Of a stretch of 64,000 nucleotides of DNA, positions 1 to 8,779 are shown piece after piece; the first letter of the stretch is position 1, and the number at the start of each line of letters is the position of its first letter. The stretch lies in NCBI GenBank assembly GCA_037200985.1, contig JBBCGJ010000001.1, positions 3,634,756-3,698,755 on the forward strand. Reading direction: 5' to 3'. The position numbers were made by a program, and so were the translations under genes. A model generated the notes under the pieces. The model saw only the letters and a program-made list of their open reading frames with translations. It was not told the DNA's origin and searched no databases. Source of the stretch: Rhizomicrobium sp. GTDB lineage: Bacteria > Pseudomonadota > Alphaproteobacteria > Micropepsales > Micropepsaceae.

Positions 1-57
1 GGTCGCTGGGCCGTCGCCTCGGGCTTCCGCCGCTTCGTCGGCCTGAACGACTGGTAG
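1..57 (+). CDS. C-terminal end of an unidentified protein (partial)
   Basis: An open frame runs from the window edge to a TAG stop and encodes 18 residues ending in GLNDW. The start and nearly all of the protein lie outside the window, so no family can be assigned. It converges on the oxygenase-like gene on the other strand, only 10 bases away, which supports a real gene end rather than a chance frame. Confidence 0.4.
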   Translation, partial: GRWAVASGFRRFVGLNDW

Positions 58-67
58 GCCGCTTGGC

Positions 68-652
68 CTAGCGATAGTTGAAGCTGATCGAGATGCGCGG
101 CTTGCGCGCGTCGTTCTGCGGCACGTCGTGGCGCAGCCAGCTCTCCCACAGCAGAAGCGTGCCCGGCTTGGGCGCCAGCGTCGCGAAGGGCTTCTCGCGC
201 GCGGTCGGCCGCTTCACCGGCGCCGCCATCATCAGGGGCAGGCGGGGGTCCTCGAAGCGGATGGCGCTCGCGCCCTTGGGCAGCGCCACGTAATAGGTGC
301 CGCTGATCGCCGAATGGGGATGGATATGCGCGGCGTGCACCGCGCCGGGCTCCATGACGTTCAGCCACAGGCTGTCGAGCGCGAGCCTCGTCCGCGCGAA
401 CTGCAAGTCCCGCGCGAAGCGGCGGACATGGGGATCGATGCGGGCGACGAGCTCGGCGAATTCCGGCGCGCGGGTCGGCAAATCGTCGAGCGAGGCATAG
501 GAGGTATAGCCGCGATAGCCATGCGCCTTGGCCCAGCGCCGCCCCGCCAGGTCGTCGCGCGCGATGGCGAGGCAGACGCGCGCCAGCGCCGCATTGGCGG
601 CGGCCGGCAATTGCGCCTTGTAGATCTGGGTCGCGAAATAAGCCTTCGCCAT
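68..652 (-). CDS. Putative 2-oxoglutarate/Fe(II) oxygenase, TIGR02466 type
   Basis: The 194-residue product resembles the TIGR02466 group of putative 2OG-Fe(II) oxygenases. Visible features of a double-stranded beta-helix site are a His-rich strand (HAAHIHPHSAISGTYYV, about residues 106-122), a late His in LRHDVPQND that would complete the metal site, and a final RISISFNYR strand whose Arg could bind the 2OG carboxylate. There is no signal peptide, so it is probably cytoplasmic. The substrate is unknown. Its ATG follows directly on the stop of the upstream MAPEG gene, so the two are probably co-transcribed. The family call rests on motif memory, not a search. Confidence 0.7.
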   Translation of the reverse strand: MAKAYFATQIYKAQLPAAANAALARVCLAIARDDLAGRRWAKAHGYRGYTSYASLDDLPTRAPEFAELVARIDPHVRRFARDLQFARTRLALDSLWLNVMEPGAVHAAHIHPHSAISGTYYVALPKGASAIRFEDPRLPLMMAAPVKRPTAREKPFATLAPKPGTLLLWESWLRHDVPQNDARKPRISISFNYR

Positions 653-1102
653 TCAGAGTGCCGGAAAGAACAGGGCGCCGAGCAGCAGGAGGATCGCCAG
701 CAGCGAGACCAGCCACACCAGCGTCCGCAGTCCCGGCACGCCGAAGCCGTAGAGCGGCAGATAGACGATGCGCGTCGCCAGATAGATCTCGCTCCCCCAC
801 ACCGTCGCCCAATTGTGCCGTGCCGTCAGCGCCAGGAGGATCACGATCGTCGCGAAAAACGGAAACGTCTCCATGAAATTGCGCGCGGCGCGCTCCAGCC
901 TGCCGGCGACCGGTCCGACCGGCGGCGGCGGTTCGTCCCGCGCCCCGACATTCCATTTGAGCCCGCGCTGGCCGTTGCCGGTGCGCGCGGCGACCAGAAG
1001 CTGGAACAGCCCCAGCGCCACCGCGAGCGCCAGCACGGTGAATTCCGTACCGAGCCCGCCGAGCGAGAATTCGTAAACCGGCAGATTGTGAAGAAATTGC
1101 AT
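653..1102 (-). CDS. MAPEG family membrane protein
   Basis: A 149-residue integral membrane protein with about four hydrophobic segments. The central stretch RAARNFMETFPFF and the following TARHNWATVWGSEIYLATR match the MAPEG (eicosanoid/glutathione metabolism) family, where an Arg-Asn-x2-Glu core sits in the second helix. The start chosen is the ATG giving MQFLHNLPVYEF, because upstream in-frame starts would add a hydrophilic, promoter-like segment. It is the first gene of a two-gene unit with the oxygenase-like gene. Bacterial MAPEG proteins are mostly uncharacterised, so a glutathione-related role is only a family inference. Confidence 0.78.
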   Translation of the reverse strand: MQFLHNLPVYEFSLGGLGTEFTVLALAVALGLFQLLVAARTGNGQRGLKWNVGARDEPPPPVGPVAGRLERAARNFMETFPFFATIVILLALTARHNWATVWGSEIYLATRIVYLPLYGFGVPGLRTLVWLVSLLAILLLLGALFFPAL

Positions 1103-1276
1103 GATGCCCCCCGTTTGGGGGCGAGCGTAACCCGTCATCGGCCCTTCCTCCATGGCGGGAACCACAACGGTTACATTTGCGCCATGATCGCGCCGGGCGC
1201 GGTCAAGTTCCACTCCTTAGTGGTTCGTTGACATGGTTTGTGCGATCCTCGCCCGGTCGTCGAAGGGGATTGTCCG

Positions 1277-1522
1277 ATGCGCGTTCTGTTTCCGCTTGCC
1301 GCCGTGGGTTTGTTGGGTTTCGCGCTGTCCGGCTGCATCGCCTACGATGTCGCGAGCGCCGGCGTCGGCGTGGCCACCACCGTGGTGAGCACGACCGCCC
1401 ACGTCGCCGGCAGCGTCGTGCGGGGCGCGGCCGACACCGTCGGCGGCGATTCCGATGACGACGACGATTCCAGCCACCATCATCGCCACCACCACAGCGA
1501 TGACGACGACGACGACAAGTAA
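1277..1522 (+). CDS. Small lipoprotein with Asp/His-rich tail
   Basis: An 81-residue protein starts with a lipoprotein signal (hydrophobic stretch to residue 17, lipobox LSGC, acylated Cys20). The mature part is a short Ala/Val/Thr-rich segment ending in alternating Asp and His clusters, roughly DDDDDSS, HHHRHHH and SDDDDDDK. Such a tail would bind divalent metals such as Ni, Zn or Cu, but no function is known. The ATG at 1277 has a GGGGA-type ribosome site 8 to 13 bases upstream. An alternative start at 1238 would bury the signal peptide. It stands alone between divergent and convergent neighbours. Confidence 0.75.
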   Translation: MRVLFPLAAVGLLGFALSGCIAYDVASAGVGVATTVVSTTAHVAGSVVRGAADTVGGDSDDDDDSSHHHRHHHSDDDDDDK

Positions 1523-1560
1523 GCCGTAAGCCAATTTCGTCTTTGCGAGACGATTTCCAG

Positions 1561-1640
1561 ACTGTCATTCCCGCGTAGGCGGGAATCCAGTCTTGGCGGA
1601 TTGTCCGGTCCGTGGATGCCCGACTTCGCGGGCATCACAA
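1561..1640. repeat. Composite palindromic intergenic repeat, copy 1
   Basis: Two perfect hairpins lie between convergent genes. The first has 8-bp arms ATTCCCGC/GCGGGAAT at 1567-1586. The second has arms GATGCCCG/CGGGCATC at 1615-1636. The same ACTGTCAT-led arrangement recurs at 34176-34245, which marks this as a mobile or amplified intergenic repeat. It may also serve as a bidirectional transcription end for the lipoprotein gene and gloB. Confidence 0.75.
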
Positions 1641-1667
1641 CGTGTTTCGGCCAAAGGCCGCTGCGCG

Positions 1668-2432
1668 TCAGAAATTGTCCTTCCGCTTGCGCATCTCGGC
1701 GAAGACGTCGACGTCGCTCGCATGGATCAGGCCGAGCGAATGGCGGATCTCGGCCGAACCCGGCCGCAGGAAGGGATTGGTCAGCTTCTCGAGCCCGATG
1801 GTCGACGGGATGGTCGGGGCTCCCTTGGCGCGCAGGACCTCGACCTCGCGCTGGCGCTGCGCCAGCGTCGCGTTCCCCGGCTCGAGCGTCAGGGCGAAAC
1901 GGCCGTTGCTCAGCGTGTATTCGTGGCCGCAATAGACCCGCGTCGCGTCGGGCAGCGTCATCAGCTTGGACAGGCTCGCCCACATCATCGCGGGCGTGCC
2001 CTCGAACAGCCGCCCGCATCCCATCGCGAACAGCGTGTCGCCGGTGAACACCGCGTCGTCGAACACGAAGGCGATATGGGCCCTGGTATGCGCCGGGATC
2101 TCCAGCACCGGCACGCTGCGCGCGCCGAAGGTCCAGGGCGCGTCTTCGCCCACGCCCTCGTCGATGCCGGGGATGCGTTCGCGGTCCTTCTCCGGCCCCA
2201 CCACCTTGGCGCCGAATTGCTCCTTGAGCGGAAGGTTCCCGCCCGTGTGGTCGAAATGATGATGGGTGTTCAGGATATGGGTCAGCGCCCAGCCATGCCG
2301 CGACAGCCCCTGGCGCACCGGCTCGGGCTCGGACGGATCGACCACCGCCGTCAGCTTCGCATCCGCGTCATGGACCAGATAGGCGTAATTGTCCTTCAGG
2401 CACGGAACGAGTTCGATCTCAAGCGCGGCCAT
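1668..2432 (-). CDS. gloB: Hydroxyacylglutathione hydrolase (glyoxalase II)
   Basis: A 254-residue metallo-beta-lactamase-fold hydrolase. It would hydrolyse S-lactoylglutathione to lactate and glutathione in methylglyoxal detoxification. The metal-binding motif H57-x-H59-x-D61-H62 is intact. Further ligand motifs PAHTRAH, FTGDTLF and YCGHEYT follow in order, with the C-terminal HAGH domain after about residue 170. Length is normal for the family. It is transcribed away from a methyltransferase gene, an arrangement common in alphaproteobacteria. Confidence 0.93.
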   Translation of the reverse strand: MAALEIELVPCLKDNYAYLVHDADAKLTAVVDPSEPEPVRQGLSRHGWALTHILNTHHHFDHTGGNLPLKEQFGAKVVGPEKDRERIPGIDEGVGEDAPWTFGARSVPVLEIPAHTRAHIAFVFDDAVFTGDTLFAMGCGRLFEGTPAMMWASLSKLMTLPDATRVYCGHEYTLSNGRFALTLEPGNATLAQRQREVEVLRAKGAPTIPSTIGLEKLTNPFLRPGSAEIRHSLGLIHASDVDVFAEMRKRKDNF

Positions 2433-2482
2433 ATTGTTGTCCTTTTGCGCGAATAGGGACCCTAACAGCGGGCCTGCGCGCG

Positions 2483-2510
2483 TTGAACCGGACGCGGCGT
2501 CGCGCTAGGC
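2483..2510 (+). promoter_or_regulatory. Candidate promoter for the methyltransferase, possibly leaderless
   Basis: TTGAAC (2483-2488) and CTAGGC (2505-2510) are spaced by 16 bases, close to the alphaproteobacterial housekeeping pattern. Transcription would begin about 7 bases after the -10 box, near the second in-frame ATG at 2518. If so, the mRNA is leaderless and translation starts at 2518 instead of 2512. Confidence 0.35.
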
Positions 2511-2511
2511 A

Positions 2512-3252
2512 ATGAGCATGCAACTTGATGCCGCAGACTTGGCGGATTTCTACGAGGCGCCGCTGGGCCTTTTGACGCGGCGCATCATCGCCCGCCAGAT
2601 GCGTGTCCTGTGGCCCTCGGCCAGGGGCACCTGCCTGCTTGGCTACGGTTTCGCCGTGCCTTATTTGAGGCAGTTCCAGGCGGAGGCGGAGCGTGTCGTC
2701 GCGCTCATGCCGGCGCAGCAGGGCGTCGTCGCCTGGCCCCCTGCCCGTTCCTTGACCGCGCTCGGCGACGAGGCGGCGCTGCCCTTTCCCGATGCCTTCT
2801 TCGACCGCATCCTCGTCGTGCACGGCCTGGAAGGCGCGGACGGCGCGCGTCCCTTGCTACGCCAGCTCTGGCGCGTGCTGGCGCCGGAAGGCCGCCTGCT
2901 GCTGGTCGCGCCCAACCGCACCAGCCTGTGGGCCCAGCTCGACCGCTCGCCCTTCGGCATCGGCCGGCCCTTCAGCCGCGGCGAGCTCGACCGTCTGCTG
3001 CGCGGCGCCCTGTTCGAACCGCTGGCCTGGGATCGCGCGCTCTACATGCCGCCGTTCCGCGGCCGCCGCCTGGTGCGCACCGGGCTCGGATGGGACCGCG
3101 TGCTCAAGCGGATCGCGCCGGGCATCGCGGGCGTGCATCTGGTCGAGGCCGGCAAGACATTCTACGGCGCTGCGCCCGTGCGGGTCGGCAAGACGGTTTC
3201 GCAATGGTCGCCCGCGCGCGAGGTGCAGGCCACGATGCGCACCGATCGTTAA
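2512..3252 (+). CDS. SAM-dependent methyltransferase, class I
   Basis: A 246-residue protein with a Methyltransf_11-like fold. The SAM-binding loop is LLGYGFAVPYL near residues 42-52, which lacks the textbook GxGxG. The later strand LPFPDAFFDRILVVHGLE and the post-motif LAPEGRLLLVAPNRTS match motifs II and III of the fold. The substrate is unknown. It sits divergent from gloB, a pairing often seen in alphaproteobacteria but with no demonstrated functional link. Two in-frame ATG codons (2512 and 2518) could both serve. Confidence 0.85.
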   Translation: MSMQLDAADLADFYEAPLGLLTRRIIARQMRVLWPSARGTCLLGYGFAVPYLRQFQAEAERVVALMPAQQGVVAWPPARSLTALGDEAALPFPDAFFDRILVVHGLEGADGARPLLRQLWRVLAPEGRLLLVAPNRTSLWAQLDRSPFGIGRPFSRGELDRLLRGALFEPLAWDRALYMPPFRGRRLVRTGLGWDRVLKRIAPGIAGVHLVEAGKTFYGAAPVRVGKTVSQWSPAREVQATMRTDR

Positions 3253-3513
3253 CGAATCGCGGCAACGATGACATCGCCGTCACGATGCAATCCGCTAGTT
3301 TGAACCGCATCCGATTTTCGCGCATCGGGCATGCGCTTCAGCGAATGCTGCGCGCAAAGCCCGTTTGCCGCGGAAGAAACGCGCGCCGCCGCGCGAGCGT
3401 AATAGGAACGTCATCACTCTGACGGATGCGTGATCGTCCCCCTCTTACATTCGTCATGCTCCTCCCCCAAATGCACCTCACCGGCCGAGTGCCGGTTCAA
3501 ATAGGAGGATGCG

Positions 3514-3786
3514 ATGAATCTCACGAAATATGTGGTCTCGGCCGCCGTGCTGTCGGTGATGCTGGGGACCGCCGCCGCCGCGCAGACCGACGAGCCGAAT
3601 ACGGTCTTCGGCTGCCTGCACATGCAGAAGAAGGTGTCGGCCGCTCTCGACGCCAACCAGCAGTCGCCGAACTATGCCAAGGCCCAGAGCCAGGCCCGGG
3701 GCGCGGCGGGCTTCTGCAACCAAGGCCTCTATAAGTATGGCGTGAACGGCTATTCCAAGGTGCTCGAACTTCTCGGCGCCGGCTGA
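3514..3786 (+). CDS. Small secreted protein, unknown function
   Basis: A 90-residue protein with a Sec signal peptide, probable cleavage after AAAA near residue 23, and a mature region of about 67 residues. Two Cys residues (in FGCLHMQ and GFCNQG) could form a periplasmic disulfide. A strong AGGAGG ribosome site lies 5 to 10 bases upstream of the ATG. It is monocistronic and followed by a repeat-rich spacer. No family was recognised. Confidence 0.72.
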   Translation: MNLTKYVVSAAVLSVMLGTAAAAQTDEPNTVFGCLHMQKKVSAALDANQQSPNYAKAQSQARGAAGFCNQGLYKYGVNGYSKVLELLGAG

Positions 3787-3798
3787 CGTCGGACGTTC

Positions 3799-3955
3799 GC
3801 CCTCCCCTTGAGGGGTTCGTAGCGTCAGCGTACGAACGCGAAGCGCAGCAGGGATTTTGCGAAGCAAATTTCGGGGAGGGGTCGGCCCCGCGCCCCCTCC
3901 CCGAAAAATCTTCGCTCCGCTCCGATTTTTCGGCCCTGCCCACAAGGGGACGGTC
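3799..3955. repeat. GC-rich palindromic intergenic repeat cluster
   Basis: The spacer contains nested inverted repeats: CTCCCCTTGAGGGG, a TTTTGCGAAGCAAA-type hairpin, paired GGGGAGGGG/CCCCTCCCC blocks, and CCGAAAAATC paired with GATTTTTCGG. It belongs to the same visual family as the block at 21192-21333 and separates two convergent transcription units. It may act as a terminator region for both. Confidence 0.6.
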
Positions 3956-3960
3956 GACCC

Positions 3961-4572
3961 TCAGTCCTTTTTCAAAAGAAAGATCGCGCCGTCGGCCAGG
4001 ATGTTCGGGCCCCAGGATTCCGCCCGCATCGCGCTCGACCGGCCTTTCTCATCCAGCGCCAGCGCGCGCTCGATCTTCGCCCCCATCTCCCGCGCCAGCC
4101 CGAGGAAATCGGCGATGGTGCACAGATGGATGTTCGGCGTGTCGTACCAGGAATAGCTCAGCGCGCGCGTCCGCGGCATGCGGCCATGCGCGAGAAGCGA
4201 CGCGCGCACGCGCCAATGGCCGAAATTCGGCAGCGAGATGACGGTGCGCCGTCCGATCCGCAACAGATGTCCCAGCACGTCCTTCGGATTGCGCGTCGCC
4301 TGGATGGTCTGGCTGAGGATCGCCACGTCGAACGCGCCGGAAGGATATTCGCCGAGATCGGTGTCGGCATCGCCCTGCATCACCGGCAGGCCGCGCGCCA
4401 CGCAGGCATTCACGTTCTGCTGCGACAGCTCGATGCCGCGGCCGTCGACGCCCTTGGTGGTCGACAGCACCTCGAGCAGCGCGCCGTCGCCGCAGCCGAC
4501 GTCCAGCACGCGGGCGTTCCGGGGGATCATCTCCGCGATCGCCGCCAGGTCGGGGCGGAGCGCCGCCGTCAT
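3961..4572 (-). CDS. metW: Methionine biosynthesis protein MetW
   Basis: A 203-residue SAM-methyltransferase-fold protein with motif [13 protein letters not shown] near residues 23-34 and the MetW-typical stretches [11 protein letters not shown] and [15 protein letters not shown]. MetW works with MetX in methionine synthesis in many proteobacteria. The start is fixed by the ATGA overlap with the metX stop, which implies translational coupling. An upstream extension of the same frame runs antisense-like through metX and is not coding. Confidence 0.92.
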   Translation of the reverse strand: MTAALRPDLAAIAEMIPRNARVLDVGCGDGALLEVLSTTKGVDGRGIELSQQNVNACVARGLPVMQGDADTDLGEYPSGAFDVAILSQTIQATRNPKDVLGHLLRIGRRTVISLPNFGHWRVRASLLAHGRMPRTRALSYSWYDTPNIHLCTIADFLGLAREMGAKIERALALDEKGRSSAMRAESWGPNILADGAIFLLKKD

Positions 4573-5735
4573 GCGCCCACCGACTGGGCGACGGAATTCA
4601 GGAAGCCGCGGATGGTCGCGAACATCTCCGGCTCGTCGAGCAGGAAGGCGTCGTGGCCGCGGTCGGTCGCGATCTCCACGAAGCTGACGGTGGCGGCGCT
4701 GGCGTTCAGCGCATGCGCGACATGCTTGTTCTCCGCGGTGGGAAACAGCCAGTCGCTGGTGAAGGAGACGATGAGAAAGCGCGCCTTGGCGCCGGCGAAG
4801 GCCTGCGCCAGCACGCCGCCGCGCTCGGCCGCGAGGTCGAAATAATCCATCGCGCGCGTGATGTAGAGATAGGAATTGGCGTCGAAGCGGTCGACGAAGG
4901 CGATGCCTTGATGGCGCAGATAGGATTCGATCTGGAAGTCCGGCCCGAAGCCGAAGGAAATCTGCTCGCGGTCCTGCAATTCGCGGCCGAATTTGCGCTG
5001 CAGCGCGGCTTCCGACAGATAGGTGATGTGCGCCGCCATGCGTGCAACCGCGAGGCCCTTCGACGGTTGCACGCCGTGCAATTGATAGGTGCCGTTCTTC
5101 CAGTCCGGATCGGCCATGATCGCCTGGCGGCCGACCTCGTGGAAGGCGATGTTCTGCGCCGAATGGCGCGCCGCGCAGGCGATCGGCACGGCGGAGAGGA
5201 CGCGGTCCGGAAAGTCCGCCGCCCATTGCAGCACCTGCATGCCGCCCATCGAGCCGCCGATCACGCTGAGCACTTTCTCGATGCCGAGCGCATCGAGCAG
5301 CATGGCCTGCGCCCGCACCATGTCGCGGATGGTGACCAGCGGGAAGTCGAGGCCGTAGGGCCGCCCCGTCGCCGCGGCGATCTCGGCCGGGCCGGTCGTG
5401 CCCATGCAGCCGCCCAGCACGTTGGAGCAGATCACGAAGAACCTGTCGGTATCGATCGGCTTGCCTGGCCCCACCATCGTGTCCCACCAGCCCTGCTTGC
5501 CGGTGACGGGATGGGCGGAGGCGGCGAACTGGTCCCCGGTAAGCGCATGGCAGACCAAGACGGCGTTCGATTTGTCCGCATTCAGTGTGCCATAGGTCAT
5601 GTACGCCACGGTCAGGGGCGCGATCGTCCTGCCGCAATCGAGCATAAGCGGCGCGTCGAAGGTGATCGCATGGCCGATATCGGCGTCGGTGTCGGCCACC
5701 GGACGCAGGAATTTCGGATTGCCGACTCCCGCCAT
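4569..5735 (-). CDS. metX: Homoserine O-acyltransferase MetX
   Basis: A 388-residue alpha/beta-hydrolase acyltransferase that activates the hydroxyl of homoserine for methionine synthesis. The nucleophile elbow GGSMGGMQ carries Ser162. A C-terminal DRGHDAFLL provides the catalytic His, and SFTSDWLFP provides the likely Asp. Length and motifs are normal. Whether acetyl- or succinyl-CoA is used cannot be told safely from these motifs. A well-formed promoter lies 42 bases upstream and metW is coupled downstream. Confidence 0.95.
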   Translation of the reverse strand: MAGVGNPKFLRPVADTDADIGHAITFDAPLMLDCGRTIAPLTVAYMTYGTLNADKSNAVLVCHALTGDQFAASAHPVTGKQGWWDTMVGPGKPIDTDRFFVICSNVLGGCMGTTGPAEIAAATGRPYGLDFPLVTIRDMVRAQAMLLDALGIEKVLSVIGGSMGGMQVLQWAADFPDRVLSAVPIACAARHSAQNIAFHEVGRQAIMADPDWKNGTYQLHGVQPSKGLAVARMAAHITYLSEAALQRKFGRELQDREQISFGFGPDFQIESYLRHQGIAFVDRFDANSYLYITRAMDYFDLAAERGGVLAQAFAGAKARFLIVSFTSDWLFPTAENKHVAHALNASAATVSFVEIATDRGHDAFLLDEPEMFATIRGFLNSVAQSVGA

Positions 5736-5776
5736 TCGCCTCTCTTTTCCGCAGTTGCCCTGACCTAGGGGCGGTT

Positions 5777-5805
5777 TTGCTAAGGCCAGCGGCCGGCGGT
5801 GTCAA
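5777..5805 (-). promoter_or_regulatory. Promoter for metX-metW
   Basis: On the minus strand a perfect TTGACA (5805-5800) is followed after exactly 17 bases by TAGCAA (5782-5777). The predicted start, near 5770, leaves a leader of only about 35 bases. That is too short for a SAM riboswitch before the metX ATG. Confidence 0.65.
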
Positions 5806-5814
5806 ACCGGCGCT

Positions 5815-5843
5815 TTGATTTTGCGCGGCGCCGCCCTTATCAA
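5815..5843 (+). promoter_or_regulatory. Promoter for the chorismate mutase-hisC-tyrA operon
   Basis: TTGATT (5815-5820) and TATCAA (5838-5843) are separated by 17 bases and face away from the metX promoter. The two -35 boxes are only 9 bases apart, so the two operons share one short control region. A single bound regulator or polymerase could affect both. Confidence 0.55.
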
Positions 5844-5846
5844 TAC

Positions 5847-5872
5847 CGCCCCTTCGGCCATCCGGCGGGGCG
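5847..5872 (+). promoter_or_regulatory. Hairpin at the 5' end of the aromatic operon leader
   Basis: CGCCCC (5847-5852) pairs with GGGGCG (5867-5872), with an inner CGG/CCG pairing, and is followed by GTTTCTT. It falls at the predicted start of the aromatic mRNA. It could stabilise the 5' end or take part in attenuation, but no leader peptide rich in Phe or Tyr codons was found. Confidence 0.35.
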
Positions 5873-5908
5873 TTTCTTGAAAAACAAGGATAAATACGAA
5901 TTTCACCG

Positions 5909-6724
5909 ATGCCGCCGCGCAAGACATCATCCGCCGATCTGCCCGCCAAGCTGGATGCCCTGGACGACAAGATCCACGACCTCCTGATGAAGTGGGCGCA
6001 GCTTGCCACCCTCGCCTCGCCGGCCGAGCAGGCCATGCGCCTGCGCCGGCTTGCCGGCCGCCACAAGGGCAGCCTGCCGCTGCCCGTCCTGCTGCGCATC
6101 TGGCGCGAGATGATGGCCGCAAAGGCGCCGGCGGGCCGCACCGTCCATGTCTATGCCGCCGACCGTGCCGGTCCGTTCCGCGACCTGGCGCGCGATCTGT
6201 TCGGCTCGCTGGTGGCGATGAAGGGCCATCTGTCGGCGACCGCCATCGTGCACGAATGCTCGGGCGATCCCGCCGCCTTCGGAGTCGTGCCGCCGCCCGA
6301 AAGCGATGAGAACGCCCGCGCCTGGTGGGCCCAGCTCACCCCGGCCGGACAGGTCGGGCCGCGCGTCGTCGCCACCCTTCCGCTCGCCGGCGCCGAGCAG
6401 CCATCCGCCTATGTCATCGGGACGCTGGAGCCGGAGCCCAGCGGCGACGACACCACGCTGGTCCTGCTCGAAGCCAGGGACGGCCTCAGCCTCACCAAGC
6501 TCCAGTCGCTGCTGAAGCAGGGTGGGTTCGAAGCGCGCCTGCTGGCCGTCAGCCGCGATTCGGGCAACAGCCCGGTCCGCCATCATCTGCTCGATGTCGC
6601 CGGCTTCGTGCAGCCGGGCGATTCGCGCCTCGGCGCGCTGATGGAACAGGGCGGCGAGACCATCCTGCGCACGGCGATCGTCGGCTGCTATGCCAATCCG
6701 CTGACCGGAGTTCCCGCGCCATGA
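5909..6724 (+). CDS. Chorismate mutase (AroQ-like)
   Basis: A 271-residue protein of the alphaproteobacterial chorismate mutase type. An N-terminal AroQ-like helical region (residues about 10-80) shows [16 protein letters not shown] and a later [16 protein letters not shown] longer C-terminal alpha/beta region has no motif I can name. It would convert chorismate to prephenate at the Phe/Tyr branch point. Its stop overlaps the hisC start by ATGA and tyrA follows the same way, which strongly supports the pathway assignment. The best upstream AGGA is 18 bases away, so the ribosome site is weak. Confidence 0.8.
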   Translation: MPPRKTSSADLPAKLDALDDKIHDLLMKWAQLATLASPAEQAMRLRRLAGRHKGSLPLPVLLRIWREMMAAKAPAGRTVHVYAADRAGPFRDLARDLFGSLVAMKGHLSATAIVHECSGDPAAFGVVPPPESDENARAWWAQLTPAGQVGPRVVATLPLAGAEQPSAYVIGTLEPEPSGDDTTLVLLEARDGLSLTKLQSLLKQGGFEARLLAVSRDSGNSPVRHHLLDVAGFVQPGDSRLGALMEQGGETILRTAIVGCYANPLTGVPAP

Positions 6725-7806
6725 CGCTCACGCCCCGTCCCGGCATTCTCGACATCGAGCCCTATGTCGGCGGCCGTGCCGGCGTCGACGGCGTGGCGAA
6801 GACCTACAAGCTGTCGTCCAACGAATCGGCGCTCGGTGCCAGCCCGAAGGCGATCGAGGCTTTCCGGTCCACGGCAGACGGCCTGGACATCTATCCCGAA
6901 GGCAGCGCGAAAATCTTGCGCGAGACCGTCGCGCAGCATTACGGCCTGGACGCCAGCCGCATCGTCTGCGGCAACGGCTCGGACGAGATCCTCACCCTGC
7001 TGGCGACGGCCTATCTGCGCCCCGGCGACGAGGTCCTGTTCAGCGAGCACGCCTTCCTCGTCTATCGGATCGCGGCGCTCACCAACAGCGCGACGCCGGT
7101 ATCGGTGCCGGAGAAGAATCTGACGACCGACGTCGATGCCCTGCTGGCGGCGGTGACGCCGAAGACGCGCCTCGTCTATCTCGCCAATCCGAACAACCCG
7201 ACCGGCACCTATCTTCCGCATGAGGAGGTGCGCCGCCTGCATGCCGGGCTTTCGCCCGACACGTTGCTCATCATCGATGCCGCCTACGCCGAATATGTCC
7301 GCCGCAACGACTACGAGACCGGGATCGAAATGGTCTCGCGCTTCCCCAATGTGGTGATGACACGGACCTTCTCGAAGATCTACGGCCTGGCGGGCCTTCG
7401 GGTCGGCTGGTCCTATTGCCCGGCGGACGTGGCCGATGTGCTCAACCGCATCCGCGGCCCGTTCAACGTCTCGGTGCCGGCGCAGCGCGCCGCCGCCGCG
7501 GCGATGACCGATGGCGCCCATCTCGAAGCCAATTTCGCGCACAACGAAACCTGGCGTGCCTGGCTGACCGGCGAGATCCGCAAGCTCGGGCTTCGCGTCG
7601 ACGACAGCGTGGCGAATTTCGTCCTGATTCACTTCGCCGATGCCAAGACCGCGAAGGCTGCCGACGAATTCCTGTCTCGCCGCGGCGTCATCCTGCGCGG
7701 CGTCGCGGCATACGGATTGGCCGACTGCCTGCGCCTGACCGTCGGAACGGAAGAGGCCAATCGCGCCGCCGTCGCGGCGCTGGCCGATTTCGCGAAAGCC
7801 AGATGA
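6721..7806 (+). CDS. hisC: Histidinol-phosphate/aromatic aminotransferase HisC
   Basis: A 361-residue class I/II PLP aminotransferase. The PLP lysine is K219 in [12 protein letters not shown]. The substrate and cofactor motifs [16 protein letters not shown] and the Arg in GLRVGW are present. Placement between chorismate mutase and tyrA suggests that it transaminates aromatic precursors (phenylpyruvate, hydroxyphenylpyruvate or prephenate), possibly in addition to imidazole-acetol phosphate. Both junctions are 4-nt ATGA overlaps, which define the start. Confidence 0.9.
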   Translation: MTLTPRPGILDIEPYVGGRAGVDGVAKTYKLSSNESALGASPKAIEAFRSTADGLDIYPEGSAKILRETVAQHYGLDASRIVCGNGSDEILTLLATAYLRPGDEVLFSEHAFLVYRIAALTNSATPVSVPEKNLTTDVDALLAAVTPKTRLVYLANPNNPTGTYLPHEEVRRLHAGLSPDTLLIIDAAYAEYVRRNDYETGIEMVSRFPNVVMTRTFSKIYGLAGLRVGWSYCPADVADVLNRIRGPFNVSVPAQRAAAAAMTDGAHLEANFAHNETWRAWLTGEIRKLGLRVDDSVANFVLIHFADAKTAKAADEFLSRRGVILRGVAAYGLADCLRLTVGTEEANRAAVAALADFAKAR

Positions 7807-8771
7807 CGAAGCCCTTGTTCGACCGCGTCGCCATCCTGGGCTTCGGCCTGCTCGGCTCGTCGGTCGCGCGCGCCATGCGCCGCGGCGGTGCCGCGCACCA
7901 CATCGTGGCGCATGACCGCAGGGAGCCGCTCGCCGTCGCGCGTCGGCTGAAACTCGCCGACAGTTATGCGGCGACGCCCGCGGCGGCGGTCAAAGGCGCG
8001 GACCTCGTGATCCTGGCGACGCCGGTCGGCGCCTATGGCGCGCTCGCCAAGGCGTTCGCCTCCAGCCTGAAGCCGGGCGCCATCGTCAGCGATGTCGGCT
8101 CGGTCAAGGGCGCGGTGATCGCCGATGTGGCGCCGCATCTTCCCAAGACCGTCCATTTCGTGCCGGCCCATCCGGTCGCGGGCACCGAGCAGTCGGGGCC
8201 TTCCGCCGGCTTCGCCGAATTGTTCGACGGCCGCTGGTGCCTCCTGACGCCGCCCCGGGGCGCCGACAAGCGCGCGGTCCGGGCCGTGCGCGCCTTCTGG
8301 GAGCGGCTCGGCAGCAAGGTCGACATGATGGATGCCAAGCATCACGACCTGGTGCTCGCGGTGACCAGCCATGTGCCGCATCTGATCGCCTACAACATCG
8401 TCGGCACCGCCGACGACCTGAAAAGCGTCACCGAAGGCGAGGTGATCAAATACTCCGCCGGCGGCTTTCGCGACTTCACGCGCATCGCGGCCTCCGATCC
8501 GACGATGTGGCGCGACGTGTTCCTCAACAACAAGGACGCCGTGCTCGAAGTGCTGGGCCGCTTCAGCGAGGATTTGAGCGCGTTGCAGCGCCAGATCCGC
8601 TGGGGCGACGGCGACGCGCTGTTCAAGCTCTTCACCCGCACCCGCGCGATCCGGCGCGGCATCGTCGATGCCGGCCAGGACAGCGCTGCGGTGAATTTCG
8701 GGCGCACGCCGGCCCCGGTCGCGCCCGCGAAAAAGACGAAGGCGCGAAAGCGCAATCCGTCCTCCCGCTGA
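7803..8771 (+). CDS. tyrA: Prephenate/arogenate dehydrogenase
   Basis: A 322-residue monofunctional dehydrogenase for tyrosine synthesis. The Rossmann motif GFGLLG is at residues 13-18. [11 protein letters not shown] and the substrate-side [10 protein letters not shown] follow. [12 protein letters not shown] and [18 protein letters not shown] are typical of the C-terminal helical domain. The tail after about residue 300 is Lys/Ala/Pro-rich and probably disordered. It is the last gene of the aromatic operon. Confidence 0.92.
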   Translation: MTKPLFDRVAILGFGLLGSSVARAMRRGGAAHHIVAHDRREPLAVARRLKLADSYAATPAAAVKGADLVILATPVGAYGALAKAFASSLKPGAIVSDVGSVKGAVIADVAPHLPKTVHFVPAHPVAGTEQSGPSAGFAELFDGRWCLLTPPRGADKRAVRAVRAFWERLGSKVDMMDAKHHDLVLAVTSHVPHLIAYNIVGTADDLKSVTEGEVIKYSAGGFRDFTRIAASDPTMWRDVFLNNKDAVLEVLGRFSEDLSALQRQIRWGDGDALFKLFTRTRAIRRGIVDAGQDSAAVNFGRTPAPVAPAKKTKARKRNPSSR

Positions 8772-8779
8772 CTGCGATC

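Noticed and set aside
128..1231. 367-codon plus-strand frame across the oxygenase and MAPEG genes
   Set aside because: Arg/Gln/His-rich shadow; both minus-strand genes show real family motifs.
5736..5908. SAM riboswitch upstream of metX
   Set aside because: The promoter position leaves a leader of only about 35 bases, and the SAM-II core could not be found.
5799..5987. Possible aromatic leader peptide containing Tyr and Phe codons
   Set aside because: It starts before the predicted promoter and continues into chorismate mutase in another frame, so it cannot be a classic attenuator peptide.
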